From Belliella baltica DSM 15883 (GTDB taxonomy: Bacteria; Bacteroidota; Bacteroidia; Cytophagales; Cyclobacteriaceae), in assembly GCF_000265405.1 (NCBI RefSeq), contig NC_018010.1, forward strand, positions 496,001 to 560,000: 64,000 bases of DNA. Reading direction: 5' to 3'. Of this stretch, positions 18,062 to 26,300 are shown piece by piece (position 1 is the first letter of the stretch; every line of letters begins with the position of its first letter). The position numbers and the translations under genes were made by a program. Below the pieces are notes generated by a model. That model saw nothing but the letters and a program-made list of their open reading frames with translations, was not told the DNA's origin and ran no database searches.

Positions 18062-18793
18062 TTAGAGCAATTTGATTTGATGTAGTAGCCAACTGTATTG
18101 GTTTCTACTAATTGGGATTTCCTTTCCTGCTATATGAACAGCTTCAGCTTGGATTCCTTGAATTTCTTCAAGGTTGATCAAATACGATTTGTGTACTCTA
18201 GCAAACCTATTTGGATCTAATTTAGCTTCCAATTCCTTTAAGATAGAGCGAATTACAAATTTCTTGTCTTTGGTATAAACTTGGGTATAGTTAGCATCTG
18301 CCTCAAAATAAATAATATCGGAGAGTTTAAGTTTGACTAACATCCCGTTTGTTCTTATAAAAAGGCTGTCTTTGAGCACAAACTCTTCTGATTTATCTTC
18401 ATTTTTCTTTGATTGCTCTTTGGCATAGTTTGCCATTGCCATTTCAATAGCGGCTAAGATGTCCTTTTCATTATATGGTTTTACTAAATATCCTAAAGGA
18501 TGGACTTCTTTTGCTCTGTTGAGAGTCTGTCTATCCGAATAAGATGATACGATTATGAATGGAAGGTGGAAGTTTTCATTGATTTCTGCTGCTAGTTCTA
18601 TTCCATCCTTACCTCCTTTTATTTGAATGTCTAAAAGTGCCAAGTCGGGTGCAAACTCGTCTATCATAGCCAATGCTTCTCTCGCGCTGATTGCAATACC
18701 ACAAACCTCATATCCAAGATCTTCTAAAATATCTTTCAGATCTTCAGCAATAACAAGTTCATCTTCAACGATAAGAATTTTCAATTTATTCAA
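18062..18793 (-). CDS. LytTR-family response regulator
   Basis: A 243-aa regulator. The receiver domain (1-120) has the acidic pair Glu10/Asp11, phosphoacceptor Asp55 (LALLDIQIKGG), the Ser/Thr switch (IIVSSYSD) and Lys104 (LVKPYNE). The C-terminal LytTR DNA-binding domain (~145-243) has IYFEADANYTQVYT, RSILKELEAKL and FARVHKSYLINL. It probably takes phosphate from the TPR histidine kinase at 14884-17097, with which it forms a split locus. LytTR proteins bind tandem direct repeats upstream of targets; none was identified here. Confidence 0.92.
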   Translation of the reverse strand: MNKLKILIVEDELVIAEDLKDILEDLGYEVCGIAISAREALAMIDEFAPDLALLDIQIKGGKDGIELAAEINENFHLPFIIVSSYSDRQTLNRAKEVHPLGYLVKPYNEKDILAAIEMAMANYAKEQSKKNEDKSEEFVLKDSLFIRTNGMLVKLKLSDIIYFEADANYTQVYTKDKKFVIRSILKELEAKLDPNRFARVHKSYLINLEEIQGIQAEAVHIAGKEIPISRNQYSWLLHQIKLL

Positions 18794-19170
18794 AGTCTTT
18801 TCAATAGTTTATAGTTAGAAAAATAAAAGAATGCATGTAAGTTAAATAGGTAATACAAAAAAAACCAAAGAAAATCCTTGGTTTTTTTTATTAAATTAAT
18901 CCCACATCCTTTATGAAAAAGGAATCCTCTAACCTAACATTTTAATTTTTTAAACCCAAAGAATTCGTTTGCTAAATTAAAATTTAAGCTTTGAAGACAT
19001 TAGATATTAAATGAACCTGAGCGCTATTTGTTTAAAAAAATATTGAATATTATCCTCCAATACTTGCATAGCATCAAAAATACTTCTACTTTTGTACCAC
19101 AATATAAGCAGAAGGCTGATTGAAACAAGAAAAAGCGATAAATAAGTCAAAAAACATATCACAGGTTAAA
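18794..19170. other. Intergenic region before the tRNA locus
   Basis: No coding frame is supported. One imperfect hairpin at 18861-18880 (AAAACCAAAG / CCTTGGTTTT, flanked by A and T runs) could terminate in either direction. The rest is AT-rich and unremarkable. The stretch 19226-19262 before the tRNA is also empty. Confidence 0.5.
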
Positions 19171-19225
19171 GCTGTTGGTAGTTCTTCGGTCTAATATCCG
19201 CAGTAGCAGATACAAGTTCGAGGTC
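19171..19225 (+). pseudogene. Decayed tRNA-Met-like relic
   Basis: Bases 19171-19225 resemble the D-arm to T-loop of the intact tRNA-fMet 90 bp downstream: GCTGTTGGTAGTTCTTCGG against GCAGTTGGTAGCTCGTCGG, and ACAAGTTCGAGGTC against ACAGGTTCGAGTCC. The acceptor halves are absent, the anticodon stem no longer pairs, and CAT is lost, so it cannot be a working tRNA. It is probably an old duplicate of the tRNA, perhaps left by an earlier integration at this site. Confidence 0.6.
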
Positions 19226-19262
19226 ATAAAAAAGATTGATTTATTAAGTCTATAAGATATAT

Positions 19263-19319
<57 letters not shown>

Positions 19320-19335
<16 letters not shown>

Positions 19336-19368
19336 CTATGAAGCCAAGCAGAAATGCTTGGTTTTTTT
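19320..19368 (+). repeat. Left attachment site (attL), 49-bp direct repeat copy 1
   Basis: Bases 19320-19368 are identical to 42693-42741. The repeat covers the last 16 bases of tRNA-fMet (from AGTCCTGTTCCCGCTA) and continues through the tRNA terminator to seven T residues. Duplication of a tRNA 3' end is the classic footprint of tyrosine-recombinase integration. Confidence 0.92.
19344..19368 (+). terminator. Terminator of tRNA-fMet
   Basis: Stem CCAAGCA / TGCTTGG with a GAAA loop and seven T residues, starting 8 bases after the tRNA. The same terminator is duplicated at 42717-42741. Confidence 0.85.
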
Positions 19369-19561
19369 GTTTACACTTTTTTGAAAAGAGAAATGTTTGA
19401 AACCATTTTAGACCTTTAAAGGCTCCTTATTTTTCCATTTATTAAAACCTTTTTTTGTTGAAAATCAAACCATTAAAATATTGTTAATCTAGTACAATTA
19501 AGCTTAATTATTTACTTAAAATTCTATCAAAAATACCTTTAAAATAGCTTTAAACAGACTT

Positions 19562-19660
19562 TATGTCTAGTTTGGCTATAGTCTGCTTTATGTTTGATAC
19601 GTGTCTGATATGGTATTGATATGGATATGATACGGAGTTAATACGTGTTTGAATAGGATA
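19562..19660 (+). repeat. Array of nine 11-bp phased degenerate repeats
   Basis: Counting in 11-base steps from 19562, every unit starts with T and most with TGA or TGAT. The best units are 19595 TGATACGTGTC, 19606 TGATATGGTAT, 19617 TGATATGGATA, 19628 TGATACGGAGT, 19639 TAATACGTGTT and 19650 TGAATAGGATA. The earlier three (TATGTCTAGTT, TGGCTATAGTC, TGCTTTATGTT) are weaker. The array ends 48 bp before the start of the 248-aa gene. Exact 11-bp phasing puts the units on one face of the helix. The rest of 19369-19561 is AT-rich without a gene. Confidence 0.75.
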
Positions 19661-19708
19661 AGTCACTAATTATCATTATCTTAGAGTCCGATCAAACACT
19701 AAGAAATT

Positions 19709-20455
19709 ATGGCTAAGCAAACAGGATCATTAACGCTAGAAGGAACAATGGGAAATGTTATCTTTTACAAGAGAAATGGAAAGTTTTATTCCAGGTCAAA
19801 AGGAAGCCCCAAAAAGAAAAGATTAAAGGAAGGCCCAGAATTTGAGAACTCTAGAAGGGTAAGTTCTGAATTTGGTCATGCCTCGAAATTCGCAGCAAAA
19901 CTATCCCGGTCATGTGTAGGTCTTCTGAATCCAGGCAGACATGATGGTTTACATGGAAGGTTGACTTCAAAAATGCATAAGGTAGTTCAATCCGACCCTG
20001 TCAGTGTATATGGCTGTAGAAGGTTGCGATTTGGAGATTTAGATTTAATGAAAGGATTCGATTTTGAAGCTACTTCTTTGAAAAGTCTTATCGCAAATAT
20101 GCCTACTGTTGACCATCAAGGTCAGGTGGTTCGAATTAACTTTAGTAGAATTGGAGGTGTTAAGAAAAAGGCTATTCCTGGCGGGGCTACACATTACAGG
20201 GTGGATCTACTATGGTGTAGGCTTCATGAAGTCAATGAAAAAGTAGGTTATCAGGAATATCAGGAGAATATTCTTGATTTAGATGATTCTCTTGATTTAA
20301 ATGGGATTAAAGAAATGGATTTGGGCAGTGCGTTGCAAGAAGAAGAGGTATTGTTTCTTGTGATGGGGATTGTCTTTTTGCAGGAGGTTAATGGAAAGAT
20401 GAATGAGTTAGCGGGGAAAAGAGCTGTGGGGGTTTTAGAGGTATTGAAAAGATGA
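19709..20455 (+). CDS. Conserved Bacteroidota protein of unknown function
   Basis: A 248-aa protein. The N-terminus MAKQTGSLTLEGTMGNVIFYKR, followed by a very basic segment (GSPKKKRLKEG) and EFENSRRVSSEFGHASKFA, belongs to a family I recall as widespread and often multi-copy in Bacteroidota genomes, with no known function. The C-terminal half is acidic and hydrophobic (NILDLDDSLDL, EEEVLFLVMGIVFLQEV). There is no signal peptide or TM segment. It is the first gene inside the island, next to attL, and sits downstream of an 11-bp phased repeat array. A link to DNA or to element biology is only inference. Confidence 0.7.
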   Translation: MAKQTGSLTLEGTMGNVIFYKRNGKFYSRSKGSPKKKRLKEGPEFENSRRVSSEFGHASKFAAKLSRSCVGLLNPGRHDGLHGRLTSKMHKVVQSDPVSVYGCRRLRFGDLDLMKGFDFEATSLKSLIANMPTVDHQGQVVRINFSRIGGVKKKAIPGGATHYRVDLLWCRLHEVNEKVGYQEYQENILDLDDSLDLNGIKEMDLGSALQEEEVLFLVMGIVFLQEVNGKMNELAGKRAVGVLEVLKR

Positions 20456-21290
20456 ATGACACAAGGTTAAAGGAAAAAAGGAAGACCACGAATTTAGCGA
20501 ATTGAACGAATTTAGACTTAAGGGATTTGGGAGGTAGTTAGTATTTGATGTTCGGAAATTCGATTTGGAGGGATTATAAATTATGGCGCTGAAGCGCTAT
20601 AGATTGACACGAAGAGCTCCAAGAGTCACAATGATATAATTTAAGTAATTGGCTAATTGAAGGAAAAAGTTTAAAGAGCAAAGTCCTTTTATTACACCGA
20701 GTTGCTCAGAGGAGGCACGGAGGATCACAGAGGAAAGGGTGTGAAAGGATAAAGTCTGAGTGATGAAAAAAAACAAGGAAGGAAGCCCCGAAGCGGGCTT
20801 AACATTGAATAGCCATGTACAAGGCGCAGAAAATCCTTTATAGTCACCACTTTTTGTAATGCGCCGCCGTGCATGGTAAAGGAATGCGCACATCTGACCG
20901 TGAGTCCCGGCGGTGGATATGTTAGGAAGAAGAGGTGGCTCTCGGGACGATAGGGTTCTTGTAAAATTAGAAGGGTGAAGGGTTGATTTTGAGGAGTGAG
21001 AGAATCTGTTTTGAGATGAATATATTGTTTTCTCTTACTTTTTGTCTTGACACAAAAAGTAACCAAAAAGTCAAGACGGAGATATCCTATCCACGCTCAA
21101 GGCCATCGCCGGCCCGGATCTCCGTCGTCCCGCCCGCATCAGACGGTTTGATTAAAATTGAAAGGTTTTTATTGAAACAAGATTAGAGCCGTCTTTTAAG
21201 ATACCATGAATTGTGAGGGAAGATCGGGAAAAGATTAAAATTGTATTAAATTAAAGATTAAATGTTCTTTTTTAAAGAATTAAAATTACG
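20456..21290. other. Non-coding GC-rich repeat-like region with hairpins
   Basis: About 830 bp with no gene I can support. It is visibly more GC-rich than its surroundings and full of inverted repeats: GCGCTGAAGCGC near 20585, ACTTTTTGT / ACAAAAAGT (21037-21045 and 21052-21060) and GACGGAGAT / ATCTCCGTC (21075-21083 and 21118-21126). Minus-strand frames of 98 and 113 codons overlap each other and look like chance frames across repeats. The text resembles dispersed intergenic repeats I have seen in Cytophagales genomes. It is probably a patchwork of repeat fragments. Confidence 0.5.
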
Positions 21291-21307
21291 GGGTCTAGTC
21301 ATGGGGT

Positions 21308-21373
21308 CTACGTATCCCCTACGTTACCCCAACGTTGATACTAGACTGCTACTACGTTGGTACTAGGGAGGTG
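21308..21373 (+). repeat. Second array of six 11-bp phased repeats
   Basis: Six consecutive 11-base units: 21308 CTACGTATCCC, 21319 CTACGTTACCC, 21330 CAACGTTGATA, 21341 CTAGACTGCTA, 21352 CTACGTTGGTA and 21363 CTAGGGAGGTG. The consensus is CTACGTTnnnA. A flanking GTCTAGT (21293-21299) pairs with ACTAGAC inside (21340-21346). The array sits between the GC-rich region and the XRE gene that ends at 21447, and has the same period as the array at 19562. Confidence 0.75.
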
Positions 21374-21446
21374 GAGGTTTAAATGGTTAATTGGGTTAAC
21401 TGAATAACTTAGGGTAATGGTGGAAGCAAATGACAACAATTGAATT

Positions 21447-21818
21447 TTATTTGTTAGCTATTAAAATTTCTTTGATGGATTCATTTAGGGTTAGAATGGA
21501 TTGTAGTATTTGATTCAGGGTTTTATTGTGGTCTTCAATTTTACTTAAATCTAACTTGAAACTGGAATTTGAGGAGCTTTGATATAGGTTTTCGAGAAGT
21601 TGTTCAGGGTTAGATACTAGCAAGTGAAGTGGATCTACTTTTAGAAACTCAGAGATATTTTGGATGAAGTCAATGGTGATTTTTGTCTCCCCTCTTTCAT
21701 ATTTGGTATATGCCGCTTCCTTTAAACCTAAATGAAAGGCTACTTCAAAGGCTTTTTTCTGTCTCAATTTACGGAAGAGAGAGATATTTTTTCCTACTGT
21801 TTGATTGTCCAGGATCAT
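21447..21818 (-). CDS. XRE-family helix-turn-helix regulator
   Basis: A 123-aa DNA-binding protein. The HTH (~9-65) reads NISLFRKLRQKKAFEVAFHLGLKEAAYTKYERGETKI as two pieces typical of the phage repressor (Cro/CI) fold, followed by a helical tail (LNQILQSILTLNESIKEILI) that may dimerise. It is transcribed divergently from the XRE pair at 22035-22732. Divergent XRE genes often control each other, and the 11-bp array downstream could be a target, but neither is shown. Confidence 0.85.
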   Translation of the reverse strand: MILDNQTVGKNISLFRKLRQKKAFEVAFHLGLKEAAYTKYERGETKITIDFIQNISEFLKVDPLHLLVSNPEQLLENLYQSSSNSSFKLDLSKIEDHNKTLNQILQSILTLNESIKEILIANK

Positions 21819-22034
21819 AAAGTTTACCTATAAATTTTCTCCATCTCTATTTATTTTAAAGCCGCATAAATTAAGCCCCACTAATCTTGCTGATATGCTT
21901 TAGTTTTGAAGAATACTTAGTATATTTAACTTAGAAGAGTGTTGTACAAATTTTTAAAAAAAATTGGATAGAGAGAGTTAAGTATTTTACTAATTGAGTA
22001 TTTAACAGTGAATTTTAGTCGAAATATTTCTAAT

Positions 22035-22460
22035 ATGGTCAAAGCACAGAAAATTATTCGAATATTAAGAGAGTCAAGAGACTTCTCTCAAGAATATGTG
22101 GCCAATGTTTTGGATATTAATCAGAAAACATATTCTAATTTAGAGTCAGGAAAAACTAAGTTGACCTTAGAGAGAATACAACAATTAGCAGAGTTTTACC
22201 ATGTCAAACCTGATTACTTTTTATCAGAAGATTTACCAATAATAAATTATAATACAGGTGAATACAGTAGGTCCATTATATCGACAAATAAATACCACGA
22301 AGGCAAAAATGATAATTCTGAATTTTACGAAAGAATAATTAAGGAGAAAGATATCCAAATTGGTAATTTAATTAAAGAATTAGAATCTTTAAAAAAAGAC
22401 AAAGAAGAGCTATTTTTGATAATTAAAAATATGAATAGAATTGATAAACCAATACAATGA
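22035..22460 (+). CDS. XRE-family regulator with coiled-coil tail
   Basis: A 141-aa protein from ATG 22035 (MVKAQKIIRILRESR); an in-frame GTG at 22008 would add nine residues. The HTH covers ~5-62, including SQEYVANVLDINQKTYSNLESGKTKL. After it comes a short conserved-looking tail, INYNTGEYSRSI, that recurs in the next gene, then a coiled coil (IIKEKDIQIGNLIKELESLKKDKEEL). Such XRE-coiled-coil proteins are common in Bacteroidota mobile regions. It overlaps the next gene by ATGA. Confidence 0.82.
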   Translation: MVKAQKIIRILRESRDFSQEYVANVLDINQKTYSNLESGKTKLTLERIQQLAEFYHVKPDYFLSEDLPIINYNTGEYSRSIISTNKYHEGKNDNSEFYERIIKEKDIQIGNLIKELESLKKDKEELFLIIKNMNRIDKPIQ

Positions 22461-22732
22461 AATATACACTTTTAAAAAAATTACGTGAAGAGTTTAAGTA
22501 TGATATTGACTTGGTGGCTGCCAAAGCAGACCTTACTGATTCAGAATATTTGGAGATAGAAAATGGTATCAGGAAATTAGATATTTTACAGGCTGCAAAG
22601 CTCGGTGATCTATATGAAATCAATCCAAGTCATTTATTAGAACTTGCTGAAAGCATAAACTATAATATTGGAAGCTACAGTAGAACGATCTATGCGGAAA
22701 ATTATATTGAATCAAAAGAAGATAAAATTTAA
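22457..22732 (+). CDS. Small XRE-like HTH protein, paralogue of upstream gene
   Basis: A 91-aa protein overlapping the preceding stop as ATGA. Residues 1-62 keep the XRE pattern (KLREEFKYDIDLVAAKADLTDSEYLEIENGIRKL in two parts) with a weaker recognition helix. The tail INYNIGSYSRTIYAENYIES matches INYNTGEYSRSIISTNKYHE of its partner, so the two arose by duplication or share a peptide that does a common job. They are probably co-expressed and may form heterodimers. Confidence 0.72.
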   Translation: MKYTLLKKLREEFKYDIDLVAAKADLTDSEYLEIENGIRKLDILQAAKLGDLYEINPSHLLELAESINYNIGSYSRTIYAENYIESKEDKI

Positions 22733-22872
22733 GTTGTAAATTAAGGACTATAATTTGACTAGTAATATTCAGAAGCACATTGCCCAATTGTGATCAATTG
22801 ATTCTGGTCTATGATAAACTTTATGATTCTATATCAAAAATAACTGAACCTCTTTTTTCTTTTTAATGAATA

Positions 22873-23130
22873 TCATTTCAAAGAAGGTGATTTTTCTACA
22901 AGAATCATCAATCCTTCAATTTCCAAATCACGGAGCTTCATTCCGGCTTGGATAAATTCATCTGCTTGAATATGCTTCTTGAATTCATAGATAAGCTTAA
23001 GTAACAGCTTCGCTTTCTGTATCCTTTCACCTGGAAAAGGATTTAAATTAGCCTCTAAGATCTTTTTAAGCTTGATTTCAATCTGCTCCTCCCTCCTTTC
23101 CAGTTCCGCTAAAATCTCAAAAACATCCAT
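22873..23130 (-). CDS. Hypothetical small helical protein
   Basis: An 85-aa, mostly helical, charged protein (ELERREEQIEIKLKKILEAN, KAKLLLKLIYEFKKHIQADE). I do not recognise it. It starts with ATG 23130 and is followed by no clear terminator. Codon use looks natural and no larger gene overlaps it, so it is probably real. It lies between the XRE pair and the RM gene, transcribed towards the XRE genes. Confidence 0.5.
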   Translation of the reverse strand: MDVFEILAELERREEQIEIKLKKILEANLNPFPGERIQKAKLLLKLIYEFKKHIQADEFIQAGMKLRDLEIEGLMILVEKSPSLK

Positions 23131-23325
23131 TGTCTATATTATTAACATTTATAAGTCAATAATATTATCATTATCTTTTCAATTTCAAAGGCTGCTTTTT
23201 TAATAAATTCAGTCAAACAATGTCAATTATCATCAAAAAACTAAAGTGCCAATTAAATTTTATTGCAAATCCGACCAAAAACAAGCAAATTGTTGAATGA
23301 AATTTTTCAACGCTAATTCGGGAAA

Positions 23326-26300
23326 ATGAACCACAAATTTCTTAAACCTAGGCAAGCCTTAAACAAAGCTTTTTTAAAAGTAAAACCCGTAAGAACCCAA
23401 ATTGAGGTCTTTAAAGGGAATTTAATCAGACTATTTGATCAAATCAATGAATCGGAATCAGAGGAGTTTCATAAGAACCTCGTCTCTGACTTTCTTAAAA
23501 GAACGTACTACGAACCAGATTTTTCTATCAACACCAAGGGTAGAAATGACATGGTTATCCATAACGGAAAAGATGCCAAAAGTCCGGTTGGGGTGATATT
23601 GGAAACCAAGAAACCTACCAACAAAAGTGAGATGATTAGTTTTCTGAAAGCGCGGCCTCAGTCGTCACAAGCGGACATTACCCTCACCCCCCGGCCCTCC
23701 CTTGGTGATAAAACCCTCACCCCCCAACCCCCTCTCCCTGAAGGAGAGGGGGAGAAACCCCCGATTTCGGCGTCGACTTCGGGGATGAGGGTGAATCTCA
23801 ATGTCAAATCCTTTCAGGAATTGATCTTGTACTTTCTAAGGGAAAGAATCACCCAAAACAACCTTGAAGTCAAACACCTTGTGGTGACCAATATCTATGA
23901 ATGGTTTGTGTTTGATGCTTCAGTTTTTGAGAAAGCTTTTGCGCAGAACAAGACTTTGGTGAAGGATTTTAAGGCTTTTGAAGAAGGTAGGTTATCGGGA
24001 AATACTACGGATTTTTTCTACAAGGAAATTGCATCCCGTGAGATCAATAATCTGGAAGGTGAATTGCCTTTCACGTATTTTGACTTAAGGAATTATGATA
24101 AACCGCTTAGAAATGCGGACAAAAAAGATGATGTAAAGCTGATTGCACTTTTCAAGCTGCTTTCACCAGAACACATGCTTAAGCTGCCATTTTCCAATGA
24201 CAGTAATAACCTCGATAAGCGGTTTTACAGCGAATTATTACATATTATCGGCCTAACAGAAACCAAAGAAGGTGGTAAAAAGCTGATTGGTAGAAATAAG
24301 GAAGGTGAGAGAAATACAGGGAGTATTCTGGAAGATGCGATCATTCAGTTGGATAGTTTGGATAAAATCAGTCGATTGTCTCAGCCATCTCAGTTTGGGA
24401 AGACCCATCAAGAACGACTTTTCAATGTAGCCCTTGAGCTTTCTATCACTTGGATCAACCGAATTCTGTTTCTTAAGCTGTTGGAAGCGCAACTCTTTAC
24501 TTATCATAAAGGAGACAAGTCTTACTCCTTTCTTAGTCTTGACAAAATCAAAAACTATGATGATCTAAACAGCCTTTTCTTCCAGGTGTTGGCAAGGAAA
24601 TTTGAGGATAGAAACCCAGATGTCAAAGCACTTTTCGAGAAAGTCCCTTACCTCAATTCATCGCTTTTTGAGCCAACTGATATTGAGCATTCAACTTTGT
24701 TTATCAGTAATCTGAGGGATGATAAATTGATTCCGATCATTTCTTCTACTGTACTGAAAAACGAGCAGGGGAAGAAAAGAACAGGCAAACTGTCTACCCT
24801 AGAATACCTCTTTGAGTTCTTGAATGCTTATGATTTCAGTTCCGAAGGTTCCGAAGATATTCAGGAGGACAATAAAACGCTGATCAATGCTTCTGTTCTA
24901 GGATTGATTTTCGAGAAGATCAATGGCTACAAAGATGGCTCTTTCTTTACTCCGGGTTTCATTACCATGTATATGTGTAGGGAGACGATTCGGAGGGCTG
25001 TGGTTCAGAAGTTTAAAGAATCAGGATTTAAAATTTCAGAAGATTTAGAACTTTCAGAAAGTCTAGATCAAATCTATGATCAAATAGAAGACCGGAAACA
25101 AGCCAATGAAATCGTCAATAGTATCAAAATCTGTGATCCTGCCGTAGGTTCTGGACACTTTTTGGTATCTGCACTCAATGAAATGATTGCGGTGAAAAAT
25201 GACTTGAAAATCCTGCAAGACCGAAATGGCAAGCGGTTGAAAGAATATCAAGTAGAAGTAGTCAATGATGAACTGATCGTGACTGACGAAGAGGGTGAGC
25301 TCTTTGAATACAATCCATCTAACAAAGAAAGCCAACGCATTCAAGAGACCCTGTTTCATGAAAAACAGGCGATTATAGAAAATTGTCTGTTTGGAGTAGA
25401 TATCAACCCCAACTCGGTAAAGATTTGTCGATTGAGATTGTGGATTGAGTTGTTGAAGAATGCTTACTACAAGCAAGACCTGGCAGGTTTTGAAAACCTG
25501 ACAGGTCTTAGAGCATTGGAAACCCTGCCAAACATCGATATCAATATCAAATGTGGAAACTCTCTGGTCAGTCGCTTTGCGATAGATGCAGATCTGAGTG
25601 AGGCGCTGAAGAAAAGTAAGTTTTCCATAGACAGCTATCGCATGGCGGTGACGACTTATCGAAATGCCCAAAGCAAGGAAGAGAAGAGAGAGATGGAACG
25701 ACTGATTGCAGAGATCAAGTCTGACTTTCGCTCTGAGATAGCCAACAATGACCCTAAGATCAAGCGTAAAGCGAAACTTGGTGGTGAGCTTTATAACCTT
25801 ACCATGCAAACTGGTTTATTTGAGGTATCAGCCAAAGAGAAAAAGGAGCGAAAAAAGAAAGTAGAAAAGATAGAAGCCGAACTGGAAAAGCTCTCTACCG
25901 AGATCGAAGAGATCAAAAGCAATAAGATCTATGAAAATGCCTTTGAATGGAGGTTTGAGTTTCCTGAGGTATTGAATGAATCGGGGGATTTTGTGGGTTT
26001 TGATGTGGTGATTGGGAATCCGCCTTACGGTGCATTATTTAATGAATCAGAAAAAGAATTCATAAAAAATAATTATCAGTATTCTGATTATCAGTTTGAT
26101 ATTTATATGACATTTTTTGAGCTTTCATTTCATTTGCTCAAAGAATTTTCGCAATTATGTTTCATTGTTCCTAATACTTGGTTACTCAATTTAAAAACAC
26201 CAAATATCAGAAAACTACTTTTTACTTGTTTCAACACTTATAATGTAAGAGCATACAGCTTTCCTGTATTTGAAGAAGCTGTAGTTGATACCATAATTGT

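Noticed and set aside
20597..21066. Two overlapping minus-strand frames of 98 and 113 codons as genes
   Set aside because: They overlap in different frames, have odd composition and run across inverted repeats. They look like chance frames in repeat DNA.
25063..25809. 248-codon minus-strand frame inside the RM gene
   Set aside because: It is fully antisense to the conserved methyltransferase region, and its sequence has no recognisable family features. It is a shadow frame.
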